Source of the DNA: Muraenolepis orangiensis
Taxonomy: Eukaryota; Chordata; Actinopteri; Gadiformes; Muraenolepididae
DNA: 64,000 nt
Direction: 5' to 3'
Assembly: GCA_027704905.1 (NCBI GenBank)
Contig: JANIIK010000699.1
Span: 40,411 to 104,410 of the forward strand
Below, piece by piece: positions 10,536 to 20,980 of the stretch. Every line of letters starts with the position of its first letter. Position 1 is the stretch's first letter. The notes below the pieces were generated by a model. The model had not been told where the DNA came from. It ran no database searches and saw only the letters and a list, made by a program, of their open reading frames with translations. A program made the position numbers and the translations under genes.

Positions 10536-12041
10536 GTACGTTTTTAAGATTTTCTTCTTCTTACGACACGCTCGACACAACCGGTTTCGTCCCGGCGGTC
10601 CCCTCCATTTGTCTGACCCTTAAAGTTACCCCCCCCCCCCCCCCCAAAAAAATAGAAATGCGACCTGTTGTTTGTCGAGGAACAAATACTGCGGTTATAT
10701 TACTGCTTGTTGTTGGCACGCTGTGACCCGTCGATTGACCCCCAAAAGGTCACCTGGCATGGATAAAAATAAAGAAAAAGTGACCAACTAGTTAGAATCC
10801 GTCTGTTAAGCATCATTGACAACCTCTTTACGATCACCCTCCTCCGTGGATCGTTAAATAAAACACATCTGGGGGTGGAGAGCAACTCAATGGGATGTCA
10901 TAAAAGGAGGCTGAGCTCTAAACCACACAACGCCAAAAGAGCATTTCAATCTTTTTTTCTTTTTTTAACAGCGAGTATCTGTGCGTGCATTTAATCAGAA
11001 AGCGGTTCAAAGCCGTTTGGTTTTGTGCTGAGCCGTCCGCGTTGGTGACCCATGTTCATCATACAATGAGGTTTGTACGTATGGGGCTGATGACGAGAGC
11101 GCTTTTTTTGTCTCTCAATGCTTCTCACTCAACTGGTGGAAACGTTCATACATTGAGCCTGCATGTGAAACCCATTTGGTTAAGAGTTCTGTGTCAAATG
11201 TGTCACGCTATGTAATTAATACCCCAACAATATAACAATAAACCTATCGGCCCCGCCCTCCGACATATAGCTGTAACCTTTGTGTACCCGTCCCGCCAAG
11301 AACACACAGAGGCACTGGGTTGGATGACGTGGGACTTTAGTGAGGGAGCTGCAAGGTGTTGGTTCAAAGCACATAACATGTGGTTAGCTCATCCACTGGT
11401 TCTGACTTCATTAGCAGACTGCAAGTCCAACTACCATGGTCGTCATATCCGGGCACATTTATAGACATTCCGGCTACCAGCAGATGGTGCTAACTAACCA
11501 CTCATTGCAGGACACACTATGGATACATACTTTTGCAGGCATTTCACAATAAAAGACTAAGTCTTTCTTCTACCTGTTACATAGCAATACAGCAGGTTGC
11601 TGGTCAGTAGCTATGCCTGTGTCCACGTCAACCTGGCGCCACATCCAGTTTCTGTCTGCAAAAACCCAAATGGATGACGTTCCTTTTATTCTCAGTTTCT
11701 AGCAAAAATTGTGCATTTTGTTTAATACTGCGTATTGACATTAACAACTTATTCTTATTGTTAAAAAAACATATTGTTTTAGTTTGTTGTTTATTTTCAT
11801 TTTGCAGTTCAATCACATAAAGCAGGCATAAAAGTACTGATGTTTTATGAATAAATGTTCACATTTTTTGAGTGGTGTGTGTGTGTGTGTGCGTGTTTGT
11901 GTTTGTGATATATAAGGTAATATATAGGTGCCAGAGTGACTCATGATTGTAATTCAAAGCATTCATATCCTGATCACACACACACATGCACACACAAACA
12001 TTAAAATAATAATAATAATATCAAAAATATATATATACGTA
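10536..12041. other. Unit-conserved non-coding stretch
   Basis: Contains poly-C tracts, a polypyrimidine-AG sequence near 10972, and a TG-rich run near 11874. A segment at about 11605-11690 is also found at 27570, 42830, 36360 and 53200, with a splice-acceptor-like TTTTTGCAG on the minus strand. No reading frame could be tied to a known protein. Confidence 0.5.
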
Positions 12042-12300
12042 TAGGCGGCAGAATAGCTCAGGAGGTCGCCTCACAACCGGAAGGTTGCTGGTTCGATCCC
12101 CCGGCTCCTCCTAGCAAAAACTGTCGGTGTCCTTGAGCAAGACACCCTAACCCTAACTGCTCCTGAAGTGCTGGTTGTCTCCTTGCATGTCTGACTCCGC
12201 CGTCGGTGGTTGAATGTGTGTATGAATGGGTGAATGTGAGGCATGACTTGTAAAGGGCTTTGGATAAAAGCGCTATTTAAAAGCATCCATTACCATTTAC
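12042..12300 (+). repeat. tRNA-derived SINE (family 2), unit 1
   Basis: The head GGCGGCAGAATAGCTCAGGA (A-box-like) and GGTTCGATCCC (B box) resembles a tRNA. The body carries CAAGACACCCTAACCCTAAC and ends in AAAAGCGCT. Copies lie at 27972-28225 and 43240-43483. Confidence 0.85.
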
Positions 12301-12681
12301 CATATATATATACAGTATATTAAATAAATAAAAGCGTGGTAAGTGGTAAGCAACTGGGCATGTACCCAGTTGATGGCACACATCCAGCCAAATACTGCAG
12401 AATAATAACACCAAAGACAAAATAAAAAATTCATTCAAATTTTTTCATTGGACAAAGGGGAAAATGTACATAGTTTATTTACACACACCCAATAGAGGTC
12501 TTAAACCGCCTCGTCTTCACGTCCTTCTCATGGTCCCCCTTTCAAAACAAACAAAACTAACCAACGCACTTTTAAAATGTAACAATTTACCGACCGCCGG
12601 AGTTCTGAAGAAGAAACAACAAAGTCTGAATTCTAAAATGTAAACACATCATAAGATCCTCCCCGGGTGTGGCGGAAAACC

Positions 12682-14266
12682 TCAACACGCATGTTGCCTT
12701 GTGGTGGAATACACACACAAGTCCTCTCGGTCCTCTGGCCGACTCGCCAGCCTCCCGGCCTTCTTTATACGAATGGCGGCGTAATGGAGGCCGTCTGCCT
12801 CTTCCTCGCCCCCCTGGGGGAAACAAAGGGAAGCAAGGGAACGCTGTGACACCGACACGGACCGAGGACCACCAGTTTATACAGACTCCACTGAAGTACT
12901 CACTTGCGCTCCGGGAGCCGGGAGAGCGACTGAGTCCTCTGTTGGGGAGCCTGTCGGTGGAAGAAATTAAGATCGAACAAAACCAAACAAAATCGGCCTT
13001 CTGATTGACAGCGGATGCCGCGTGCAGTATTACCAGAAAAGTGGATAAGAAAAAGGCAATACCTTGGCTGGAAGTGGTGAGCGCCAAGGCGGCCCCCATG
13101 CCGTACACCAAGTGGAGGGATTCTGGCCTCTCTGCAGAGGAAAAAGCCATAAAAACACATTTAGTCTCGGAGGAGAGGCACGACCAGTACATACCCGAAA
13201 ACGTGAGTGACTTTCTCCCACCGCCCTGTCGCTCGTCGGCGCCGCTCCCAAACAGAATGACTCCACAGGAGACCACGGCGCAGTAAAATGTCTCCGTGTC
13301 CCGTTGCGATAGCTCGGCGAGGCCATCCCTTTGCAAGTGATAAACACAAGTCCTGGTGTGATTCTCGGGGTCCCCCTCGCACTGACGGTTCTCGACCCCG
13401 GCGCCGTAAAGAACCCCGAGCCGGGATTCCGTTGCGCCCCGGAACCAGAACACCCTCGGCTCCCCCTCGCCACGGTGGTGGCAGTCGGTGGCATCCTGAA
13501 CCACGCAGCTCACGGTCAGAGCGCCTGGCCGTCGGGGACCCTCTGGATGGACCACGGCGCGGACGGAGGACCCCGCTGTCTGCACGCTGAGGTAAAGACC
13601 CTCGGTGAAGGGGAATTAATGCGACTGGGAGCTCGTGCAGAAATAACTGCCCGAGTCCGAGAACTGTAGATCAGAGATCAGTAAATTGTGCACTTTTCTG
13701 CTTGCCAGGAACAGGCCCATCTTTTTCAAAATTCCTTATTGTAATAGCATGTGTTGCTGGACTTCAGGTAGTACGATATCATCTGTGGACTCCGTCCTAG
13801 CATCTGCCAGTACAGGTAAAACTTGACTGCTTCGTTTTCTTCCAAAAGGCATTGAAACGTTACATTCTCCCCGATGCTGCGTGATATCAGGCCGTCCTTC
13901 TGGGAATCAGGTGAGAGTAGTTTTAAAGCCTCCCAAAAATCTACAGTGGGAAAGAATATAAGTTAATTAAAATGAATGATTTAATTGTAAATTGTAATTA
14001 ATAAAAAAAAAAAAAGATTAACACAATTTCCCCAAAAAGTGTCATTGTAAGAAAATATAAAAAATATATAAAATTACCATCATTAATTAGATTATTAAAT
14101 TACAATTACAATTAAATAAATAAAATGACACTGAAGTTAGTCTAATTGAATGTTACACATGAATACACATGATCCAAATGCATTAAAACATAAAATAACC
14201 TGAAGTGAACGTGTAGTAAACAGTCAAAAAACGAAATTGCATACATTTAAAAAATAAGAGAAACAT
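12682..14266 (-). pseudogene. NITR-like receptor pseudogene A (V-I domains, ITIM tail kept)
   Basis: Exons on the minus strand: V plus I domain 13195-13940, transmembrane 13063-13131, tail 12904-12950, last exon 12682-12813. All junctions agree in phase (1, 1, 0). The I domain keeps six cysteines (VSC, TDC, RQC, RTC, FYC, VSC) and a J-like FGSG. The last exon encodes a canonical ITIM, L-H-Y-A-A-I, and a second motif C-V-Y-S-T-T. Breaks: a frame offset near 13735 in the V domain, a 7-base duplication near 13675, and a nonsense codon (TAA) near 13619. The transmembrane exon is cut to 69 bases, leaving about 13 hydrophobic residues. The leader (ATG at 14266) has lost its signal core and its 5' flank carries a transposon. 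Called a pseudogene of the NITR family. Confidence 0.85.
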
Positions 14267-14285
14267 CTTGGTGTGAAAATATCTG
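13941..14285. other. First intron of pseudogene A
   Basis: AT-rich intron shared with copies B and C (29490-30121 and 46397-46687). Holds the broken leader at 14252-14266. Confidence 0.7.
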
Positions 14286-15373
14286 GGGTGGGTTTCCCGA
14301 TAACGTTGTCTCTTAGCGTGTTACGAAGACTTGAAAGGTATACCTTACTAAAGTTGTTTACTGTTCTACGTGTGTTCCCTGAACTATCCCTTAGGCGGCT
14401 GCTTAAGGTATACCTTCTTACGTCTTAACTTTGCAATTAGGGTTGATTAACCAGCAGCCCCATCACATAACTGGTGTAGTTCACAATTCTCTCTGATTGG
14501 CTGACAATTTCAATAAAAGCGCAACAACAAGAAATGAACATTAGATATGTAACATTAGATATGTCAGGCAGTGGTGTTGCGCAATATTTCGGGGCTCCCC
14601 CGCAGGTCATAAAGTCCAACGGGGGGGGGGGGGGGGGTCGCGATCGTGAAGTCCAACGGGGGGGGGGGGTTGACGCGATCGTGAAGTCCGATGGAAGGGT
14701 GGTGGTCCGGGCCGGCAGGTATGCCAGATGGCCAGTCAAACCGTGGTGCCTAGCAAATTAACAGGTAGGGGGGGGGGGCCCTGGGGGTGGGGGCCTCCTA
14801 AACTCCGGGGCTCCCCCGCACAGCGGGGTCTGCGGGGGCCTCCGCTACGCCACTGATGTCAGGGCAAAAACATCGCAAAAAGCGGTCCGCCAGCGTCACC
14901 AATGTGGAGATGGAGGTCATGCTGGATGAGGTGGCGCTGAATCGTGAAGACTGTTTTCGAGCACTGTTTTCGAGTTTTAGGAGTTTAAGAGGCGATTTCA
15001 TGTTCAATAAAGTGCAAAATGTATCCACCGTAATGTACAATTTCGGCATGAAAACATTCCCATTAATGTGGTATTTTTGTTGTATATTATTACCGTTATG
15101 AACTACATATTGATTCACAGATTGAAATTAAACTAGGCCAACAGCTGATTTCAGAGGCTTGCGGGTCGGAACAGTGGTGGCCACTAGCGGAGTGAGCTGA
15201 CAACATCGCTAAGGTAGAGTTAAGAGAGGTCCAGACCTGCCTTACGAAACGGTCACTTACGGAAGGTATACTTAGCTAAGAACGTTTCGGGAAACACGGC
15301 GAGACGTTAAGGTACAGCTTAAGGTGGAACTTACGAACGACGTAGCGTTAAGAAGGCTTCGGGAAACCCACCC
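14286..15373. mobile_element. PIF/Harbinger-like DNA element
   Basis: Perfect 15-base terminal inverted repeats (GGGTGGGTTTCCCGA) are flanked by CTG at 14283-14285 and 15374-15376. The empty site AATATCTGTTCAATGG is present in copy B near 30183. A CWG target duplication fits PIF/Harbinger. A short frame at 14856-15000 (KKRSASVTNVEMEVMLDEVA) resembles the Myb/SANT-like companion protein of these elements, but no transposase is present. An internal poly-G segment at 14615-14690 and 14767-14830 looks like a nested fragment related to the element at 45005. Confidence 0.8.
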
Positions 15374-15420
15374 CTGTTCAATGGAAATAATGCAACCTCT
15401 TTTCAGCCTCTCTCTTCAGA

Positions 15421-15484
15421 CATCACTGCTTTATACTTGTGTAAACTGTGAAGTGACAATAAACTTGAGTTGACTTGACTTGAC
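15421..15484 (+). mobile_element. LINE tail, 5'-truncated
   Basis: Matches the last 60 bases of the LINE at 5017-8152 including the TTGAC tail. Absent from the equivalent positions near 30225 and 46812. Confidence 0.85.
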
Positions 15485-16440
15485 ACCATGCGTGTCTTTC
15501 GGCCGGATCTGTTCAAGTGTTCACGTCTTATTTAGGCAACGTCTCTAGCAGCAGATGTGGGGTTTTAAACATAGCGCACCACAACATGCCTTAAACGTAA
15601 ATGGATTCGCAGTTTTGAAGACTAAAATTGTTCATTATGATATGACAGTAGAGACATATTTTCACACTTACGTGTAAGTCACATTGTATTCATAGGAAAA
15701 TATACATGGTATTGCCGATCAAATACACAATGCAACCGTTAATATCTTCCATGTCCACTTGATGAGGAAGTTTAGTTTGACGGAGTTCCTAAAAAATAAA
15801 TCAAAAAGCGTTTTTGAACTCATGGAAAGCTTTGCCTGGGAATCGGCAAGGACATCACAATGAGACATTTAGATTTTGAAGGCTGATACAATATGTGTAT
15901 TGCGATTATGTTAATATTGCGATATTCCTATATTTTAATATGTGATTTTATATTTTGTGTGGATTCAACATATACATTGAGGTTTGGCTTCTACAGGTCT
16001 GTCTGTGTCTGCCATTGTTTTTTAACTGAACGTGACCAAACCATTCATTTGCTTCGACTATGATAACATTGGTTTTCTGGCTTAAAAAAACAAATCGGGT
16101 TTTCAGTCAACGTGACGATACGAATATTGTAGAAGCAAAGAATCGTGAAACACACCTATATATAAATAGTTGATCTTTAAATAATATGCAAAGATTGGCG
16201 TAAAAATTAATAATTAATTAAATTATATTGTCCATAAAACATTGATATTGTCCGAAAACCACAGAGGGACTGCACAGCAATATAGGCCCCTGAACCTTAA
16301 GCTACGGAAGCTGTGATTGGTAAGAGCCGATAAGTGGCCGAGCGGCGGCCTATCATCAAGGGTGGTAATCTCTGTGGTCTTACATGGGTCTCAGATTCAC
16401 ATCTTCCCTTTAACACTTTAACGTGCCTCCCAGCAAGCCA
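15485..16440. other. Unit-conserved non-coding stretch
   Basis: Close copies at about 30240-31240 and 46810-47755. No open frame or known repeat was recognised. Confidence 0.5.
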
Positions 16441-16690
16441 TGTGTGCTGTGCACTCTACCTGCACCTGCAGACTGCAGACAGAATGAGAACTGGTACTTG
16501 GAAAAAGGTGCCACTGCCGAGGTGCCCTTGAGCAAGGCACCAGACCCTCTACACTGCTTGACCCGGGCAGCTGTATATACAATAGCTGCCCACTGCTTCT
16601 AATACTAGGATGGGTTAAATGCAGAGAAACTGATTCACTGTGTGTACATGTATGTGACCAATTAAGAGGGATTCAAGCCTCCAGATTTAG
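16440..16690 (+). repeat. tRNA-derived SINE (family 1) body
   Basis: Reads GGTGCCCTTGAGCAAGGCAC through AGCTGCCCACTGCTTCTAAT to a tail near ATGTATGTGACCAATTAAGA. Copies at 31240-31460 and 47755-48020. Confidence 0.75.
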
Positions 16691-17077
16691 ATTTAGATTT
16701 TAGACCAGTGCTGGCCATACGCAACACGAAAAGATGGACTGTTCAGTAAATGGGGAGTCCTTCAAAAGATCATATCTAGAAGATGACAATAAAACCACAC
16801 TCTGGGTTTGCATTGTGGTTTGGTTACGGTCAGGCTCTTTGATCTTTGGGGCCTCCACAAAACATGCTTATTCAGGGGCTGCCAGCTGTCTTGTCGTTCT
16901 TTACTGGTCTTCAAGACTATGGATATTTATACACATTTGATTTTTGAAGCAAGGACTCAAAGACCTTGAAGTATCGGGATGGCATGGAGGTAAGAAAAGT
17001 AACTGAACATTGTTTAAAATGCACAGTGATCTTGGTTTGTGTATGATGGTGAGTGAAGCCCCTAACATCATACTGGC

Positions 17078-17600
17078 TTGCTAGTTGTACAGCCCCCCCC
17101 TCAAACTGTGAACAACCAGAGTATCCTATTGGCTTGCATCAAAGGTAGTGAAACCGTGGGTACATTTCCTCCTGTGCTGCGGTGCTCAGGTTGTTTCTGT
17201 GAAACACATGTTTCCATGTACTCTGGTCAACGTGAACAAAACCAAAAACACTTCTGGTATCATGTTCAAGACACCTATTTGCATGCCTTGCCTTGCCTTC
17301 GGTACTGGTGACAGATGTTCAGGTGTCCTTCTGGCTGTGCATGTACTACTGTGCGTGGATGAGGAGCACTATGGCCCATGGATAATCGACCCATGGCTCT
17401 TGGACATGGACATGGTTTTGGAATCACTCCGTCAGGAAATGCAAAGTATTCAGGATGTTTGGCCGGCTGCTGTATCTGATGGATGCAAGTTAAAAGGTTT
17501 AAACCATTTTTGTTCCCCCGGTTGTACCTCGGTTGCCAAGTGCCAGTGTGCTACTGTTCAGGAAGATGTTCAGGTCGATCTATGTGGTGTGTAGACCACA
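17078..17600 (+). other. Conserved block of unknown function
   Basis: Three copies exist (also 31600-32060 and 48225-48725). One frame stays open for 60-100 codons in each (ILLACIKGSETVGT ... VLRCSGCFCETHVSMYSG), and in this copy another reaches 148 codons. The frames differ between copies because of small indels and no domain is recognised. I cannot say whether this is a decayed exon or repeat DNA. Confidence 0.35.
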
Positions 17601-17604
17601 GAGT

Positions 17605-17665
17605 TTACATTACATTGCAGTCATTTAGCAGATGCTTTTGTCCAAAGCGACTTACAATAATACAA
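17605..17665 (+). repeat. Fish SINE/LINE 3' tail fragment
   Basis: Contains CATTTAGCAGATGCTTTTGT then CCAAAGCGACTTACAATA, a very common teleost repeat end. Copies at 32068-32125 and 48740-48800. Confidence 0.75.
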
Positions 17666-18432
17666 TAGACCCCCAGGAATTAACTGACCAGCAGACACAA
17701 AGAAGCGTTCAGTTGAAAGTTTCACACAGACGATTACATCACTTGTTCGTTATCCCAGCTTTCAACAGAATACAGATCATACAGATGGGACGCCAAACAT
17801 GCAATCATAAGCTGTTTTATACATCATATGCTAATTACCCAAATAGTAAGACAAAGAAACCATGGTATAGAGCAGCAAGAAATTATTTATTTGCGCATTA
17901 AAAAAATACAATTATATTTATTGTTTTTGAAAGAGCAGGAAGCAGGCAACACTTTCCATCGCATCTGACAAACATCTGGCCTATTGTTGGATTATAAGAA
18001 AGTACAGTTGAAGGTGTGGGCCAGAGTTTCCTGTGTCAAGTGGAAACTTCACACAGGAAACGGTGCTGCTGTGGTAATACAGCTCTGCTTACCCACACTA
18101 AGCATGGCGCATGTTTTTGTATCGTGCCTGGGGGTGACCCTGGAATCGGCCTCTGGGGAGTTTCAGTGACATATCTTTTTTTTTCCATTTCCTGTCCTTT
18201 GGATATGGGTCTTATGCGTTCACGGCTCACTGGAGCCTATCGAAACAAACAGGAAAGCTGATGTGTGGTGCGGTACCTTGCGCATTCTGAACACACACAC
18301 ACCCGCCCAAAAAACACACATCCTTGTGAACTCGTGGACACTGTTGAGCTAAAAAACGTTCTAGTGGTTTCTCTGGCATGCATGCCATCAAAGGTGATCT
18401 CTATCACCGGCCAGCTCAGCGCCCGGCGGTCC
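17666..18432. other. 3' flank of gene N1
   Basis: Shared with the other units as far as about 18180, where the units diverge. Includes an inverted repeat TTTCCTGTGT ... ACACAGGAAA at 18027-18061. No gene seen. Confidence 0.6.
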
Positions 18433-19775
18433 TCAGTGGCGCGCCGCAACCGCAGAGTAGAAGCACTCAGGCTCCGCGCTGCCTCCGCCGCCTCTACGCC
18501 GGCTCTTCCTCGCGCTCACAGCGACGTACAGGAGATTGTCCACCTCAGGGCCACGCTAATCGGTAATCGTCATGACACAAAAAAAACGAAATAAAACATT
18601 CTATAAAGCCACATTATATTATGATTGTATTATATGTTATATTATTGACATTTTAGTAGGCTTTCAATGTTTTATATATATTTTTTAAAGATGCTTACCG
18701 TTTCCATGGCAACAACACGGCCTCTTGGTTCCGTAACCTCCCCTGTGAGGTAAACAAGTGTTTTGAGCAACAATACGATGAAAAAATTGGATTTTTCGCA
18801 TTTGTTTTTGCATACCTCTACAGCGACAGGGGCATCTCTTTCTGGAGACGTACAGGCAGGTCAAAATGAACAGCAGGATGAGGGTGACTGCCAATGCTGG
18901 CGCCAGTATGTACATCACCAGAGGGTCGTGGCACAGATCTGTTTGAAGATGCAGCACAGGAGAACCCGTAAGACAATAGTACGGTACCTACCTAATAGTC
19001 TGTCGCGTTGCAAAGATGCAACGTGGCTGCAAAAAAAGCTGCAAAGACCTACCCACAATTTCCACCGCTGTCCCGTTTCCGAACAGAATCTCCCCGCACA
19101 AGCTCAGAACACAATAGTAGGTCCCGGTGTCCTCGGTGCGGAGGTTGGCCATCGGCAGGTGAAACGTGCAGCTCTTCAGGGCTGGTGGAAGTCCAACCCC
19201 GGGGGGGCTATTGCACAGGTTGTCGGGGTCAGCATGGGCGTAAAGGAGCGAGGGTCGAGATCCGCTGGGCCTGTACCAGTAGAAGCTGTGCTTTCCTGAA
19301 CACAGCTCGGCGGCATGGACCTCGCAACTCAAATTCACGGCATTGCCCGGCAACAGCACCTGTGCGGGTCCCTGGCGGATGACCGCTCGTTTTGCCACCT
19401 CCGACCCCTTGACGTGAAGGAAGGAGCCGCGTTCATAGTTAATAGCTTGAGAGTTCGATAAAACGGTCTTCCCACAGTAATATGCGGCCGAGTCTGAGAG
19501 GCGAAGATGCCGGATCGTAAGGTTGTTCACACCTGGATGGATTTGTACCAAAAAGCGAGAATCGTTCTGAAACTCATTGTGCAGTTCATGTGTGGTTTCA
19601 TATGCCGTAGTGGACGATATGACGCAAGGTCTGTCTCCTAGTTTTTGCCGGTACCAGTAAATATGGTACAATTTATCCCGTTCCTCGTACAAGCATGGGA
19701 AAGTTGCATTTTCTCCAACACTGGCTGTGATGATCTTCTCTTGAACGATGTCCCTTTTGGTAGTTTGCACCTGGG
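18433..19775 (-). CDS. NITR gene N1: V and I domains, transmembrane, ITIM tail
   Basis: Putative inhibitory receptor of the teleost NITR family, a type I membrane protein. Exons: V+I 19053-19775, transmembrane 18816-18938, tail 18699-18742, last exon 18433-18555 with stop at 18433-18435. Phases are 1, 1, 0 and all splice sites are GT-AG. The V domain shows ATFPC, a WYRQKLGDRP core and RLSDSAAYYC. The I domain has six cysteines (LSC, ELC, NLC, KSC, YYC, SLC), a WYR core and a J-like FGNGT, all NITR hallmarks. The transmembrane helix (APALAVTLILLFILTCLYV) lacks a charged residue, which argues against adaptor pairing. The tail carries an ITIM, L-L-Y-V-A-V, and C-F-Y-S-A-V. The leader exon was not found: upstream lies a LINE-like remnant. 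The 5' exon start is chosen at 19775 because it gives phase 1. Present only in this unit. Confidence 0.85.
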
Positions 19776-19829
19776 CTGCATCGTGATTTTCAGATAAGTA
19801 GAGTTGATACAATGATGGACATTTTAGTA

Positions 19830-20125
19830 GTTTTGGCACATCATCATCATCAGGTAAGAGAACACTCAGTTTCCATCTGATTTGTGTTTCGCTTTTGTAA
19901 TTGATAGGCCAGCTCCTGAGGACAAGAGGGCCGGAGACGAACAATAGGGAATAATTGGGTCCTTCAGGTAGGATGATTCTATTCCGTAGTTTTGGGACAT
20001 CCATCTTTAAATTGAAGTCAGGCAAGATTTATCCTTCTTGATCTGTGAGGAGTCGTTTGAACCCATAGGAATGTAGATTTGAGTGTCGTCATTGACATTA
20101 TAACATTGAAAGCTAATTCCATTAT
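19830..20125 (-). mobile_element. Possible LINE reverse-transcriptase remnant
   Basis: The minus strand reads CYNVNDDTQIYIPMGSND, close to the CYADDTQIYLP catalytic box of fish L2/CR1 elements. It is followed by decayed sequence that runs open into the N1 V exon and explains the misleading long frame beginning at 20025. It sits where the N1 leader intron would be expected. Confidence 0.45.
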
Positions 20126-20980
20126 TTATTCCATTTATTCTGTGAATAAAATCGCCAAGTGAAGAGGTAGGTGGTGGGTGGGTAGGTGATATTCATCACC
20201 CATAGCAGCGTTCTGTTTTGTAAGGGGGTTGATTAGATGGAAATAGACTCATCATGAACATATCTGTGTCATTAGCATGGGTTTTCGTCCAAATACCGTC
20301 ACATATTGAGCAATGGCATAATTATTTGGCTAGTAGCTTAGCTTATAAATGCCTCTTTGTGACTTAACAGAGGAGACTACTTGTTACAAATTGACCCTTG
20401 CATTTTCCCTCTAATAAAGGCTGGGGATTTATATTTATTTTGGTTATTCACTGACCAGATTCAACCAGCTGCTGGTAAACATCTGGCTGACACATACTGC
20501 TATATACAATACAAGACATTTAAAAACATTGTAGATATACTATGTATATATACACACACACACACACAGCATTGAGTATTTACTTTTCTTTCATTCTTAT
20601 CGTATGCATAACAGTATATATTCAGGAACAAAAAGCATACTATAACTATATACGAGAAGCATAATTGTTAGGCTATAAAATAGCTTAATTGTACACTTAA
20701 TGATGCAAAAGACTAATTAGCCTAATGTCCCCACTGTTTCAGAATGTTTTAAAATATTTATTGTAGTAATTCATGAGAACTTAGACATAACTAAATAATG
20801 TAATTCAACAAAAGCTACACGTAGGGTCGAATGTGAACCATGAGCTTATGCAAAAACAATCGGTAAATTAAACTGACAAGTGCTTTTTGAAAGTTGTGTT
20901 CAAAAACTTCTGCGCTATGTGGCATGATATAATTCAAGCTAACATGCATTTAATTAACATGATTATTTCTTATAAACCTC
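20126..20980. other. Interval between N1 and V1
   Basis: Matches 55018-55851 in unit 3, showing that unit 3 kept this flank while losing N1. Contains a short CA run at 20552-20569. No exon recognised. A leader for N1 could lie here but no convincing one was seen. Confidence 0.5.

Noticed and set aside
12042..12120. Possible functional tRNA gene (A and B box present)
   Set aside because: It is the head of a SINE repeated three times with an attached non-tRNA body, and no cloverleaf acceptor stem could be formed by eye.
13288..13669. Plus-strand frames of 100-112 codons (also 28844-29180 and 46051-46389)
   Set aside because: Antisense of the GC-rich NITR I-domain exon, which has clear domain content on the minus strand.
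19776..20025. Long minus-strand frame beginning with ATG at 20025 as the true N1 start
   Set aside because: The upstream part has no signal peptide and looks like LINE sequence. A phase-1 acceptor at 19775 fits the family better.
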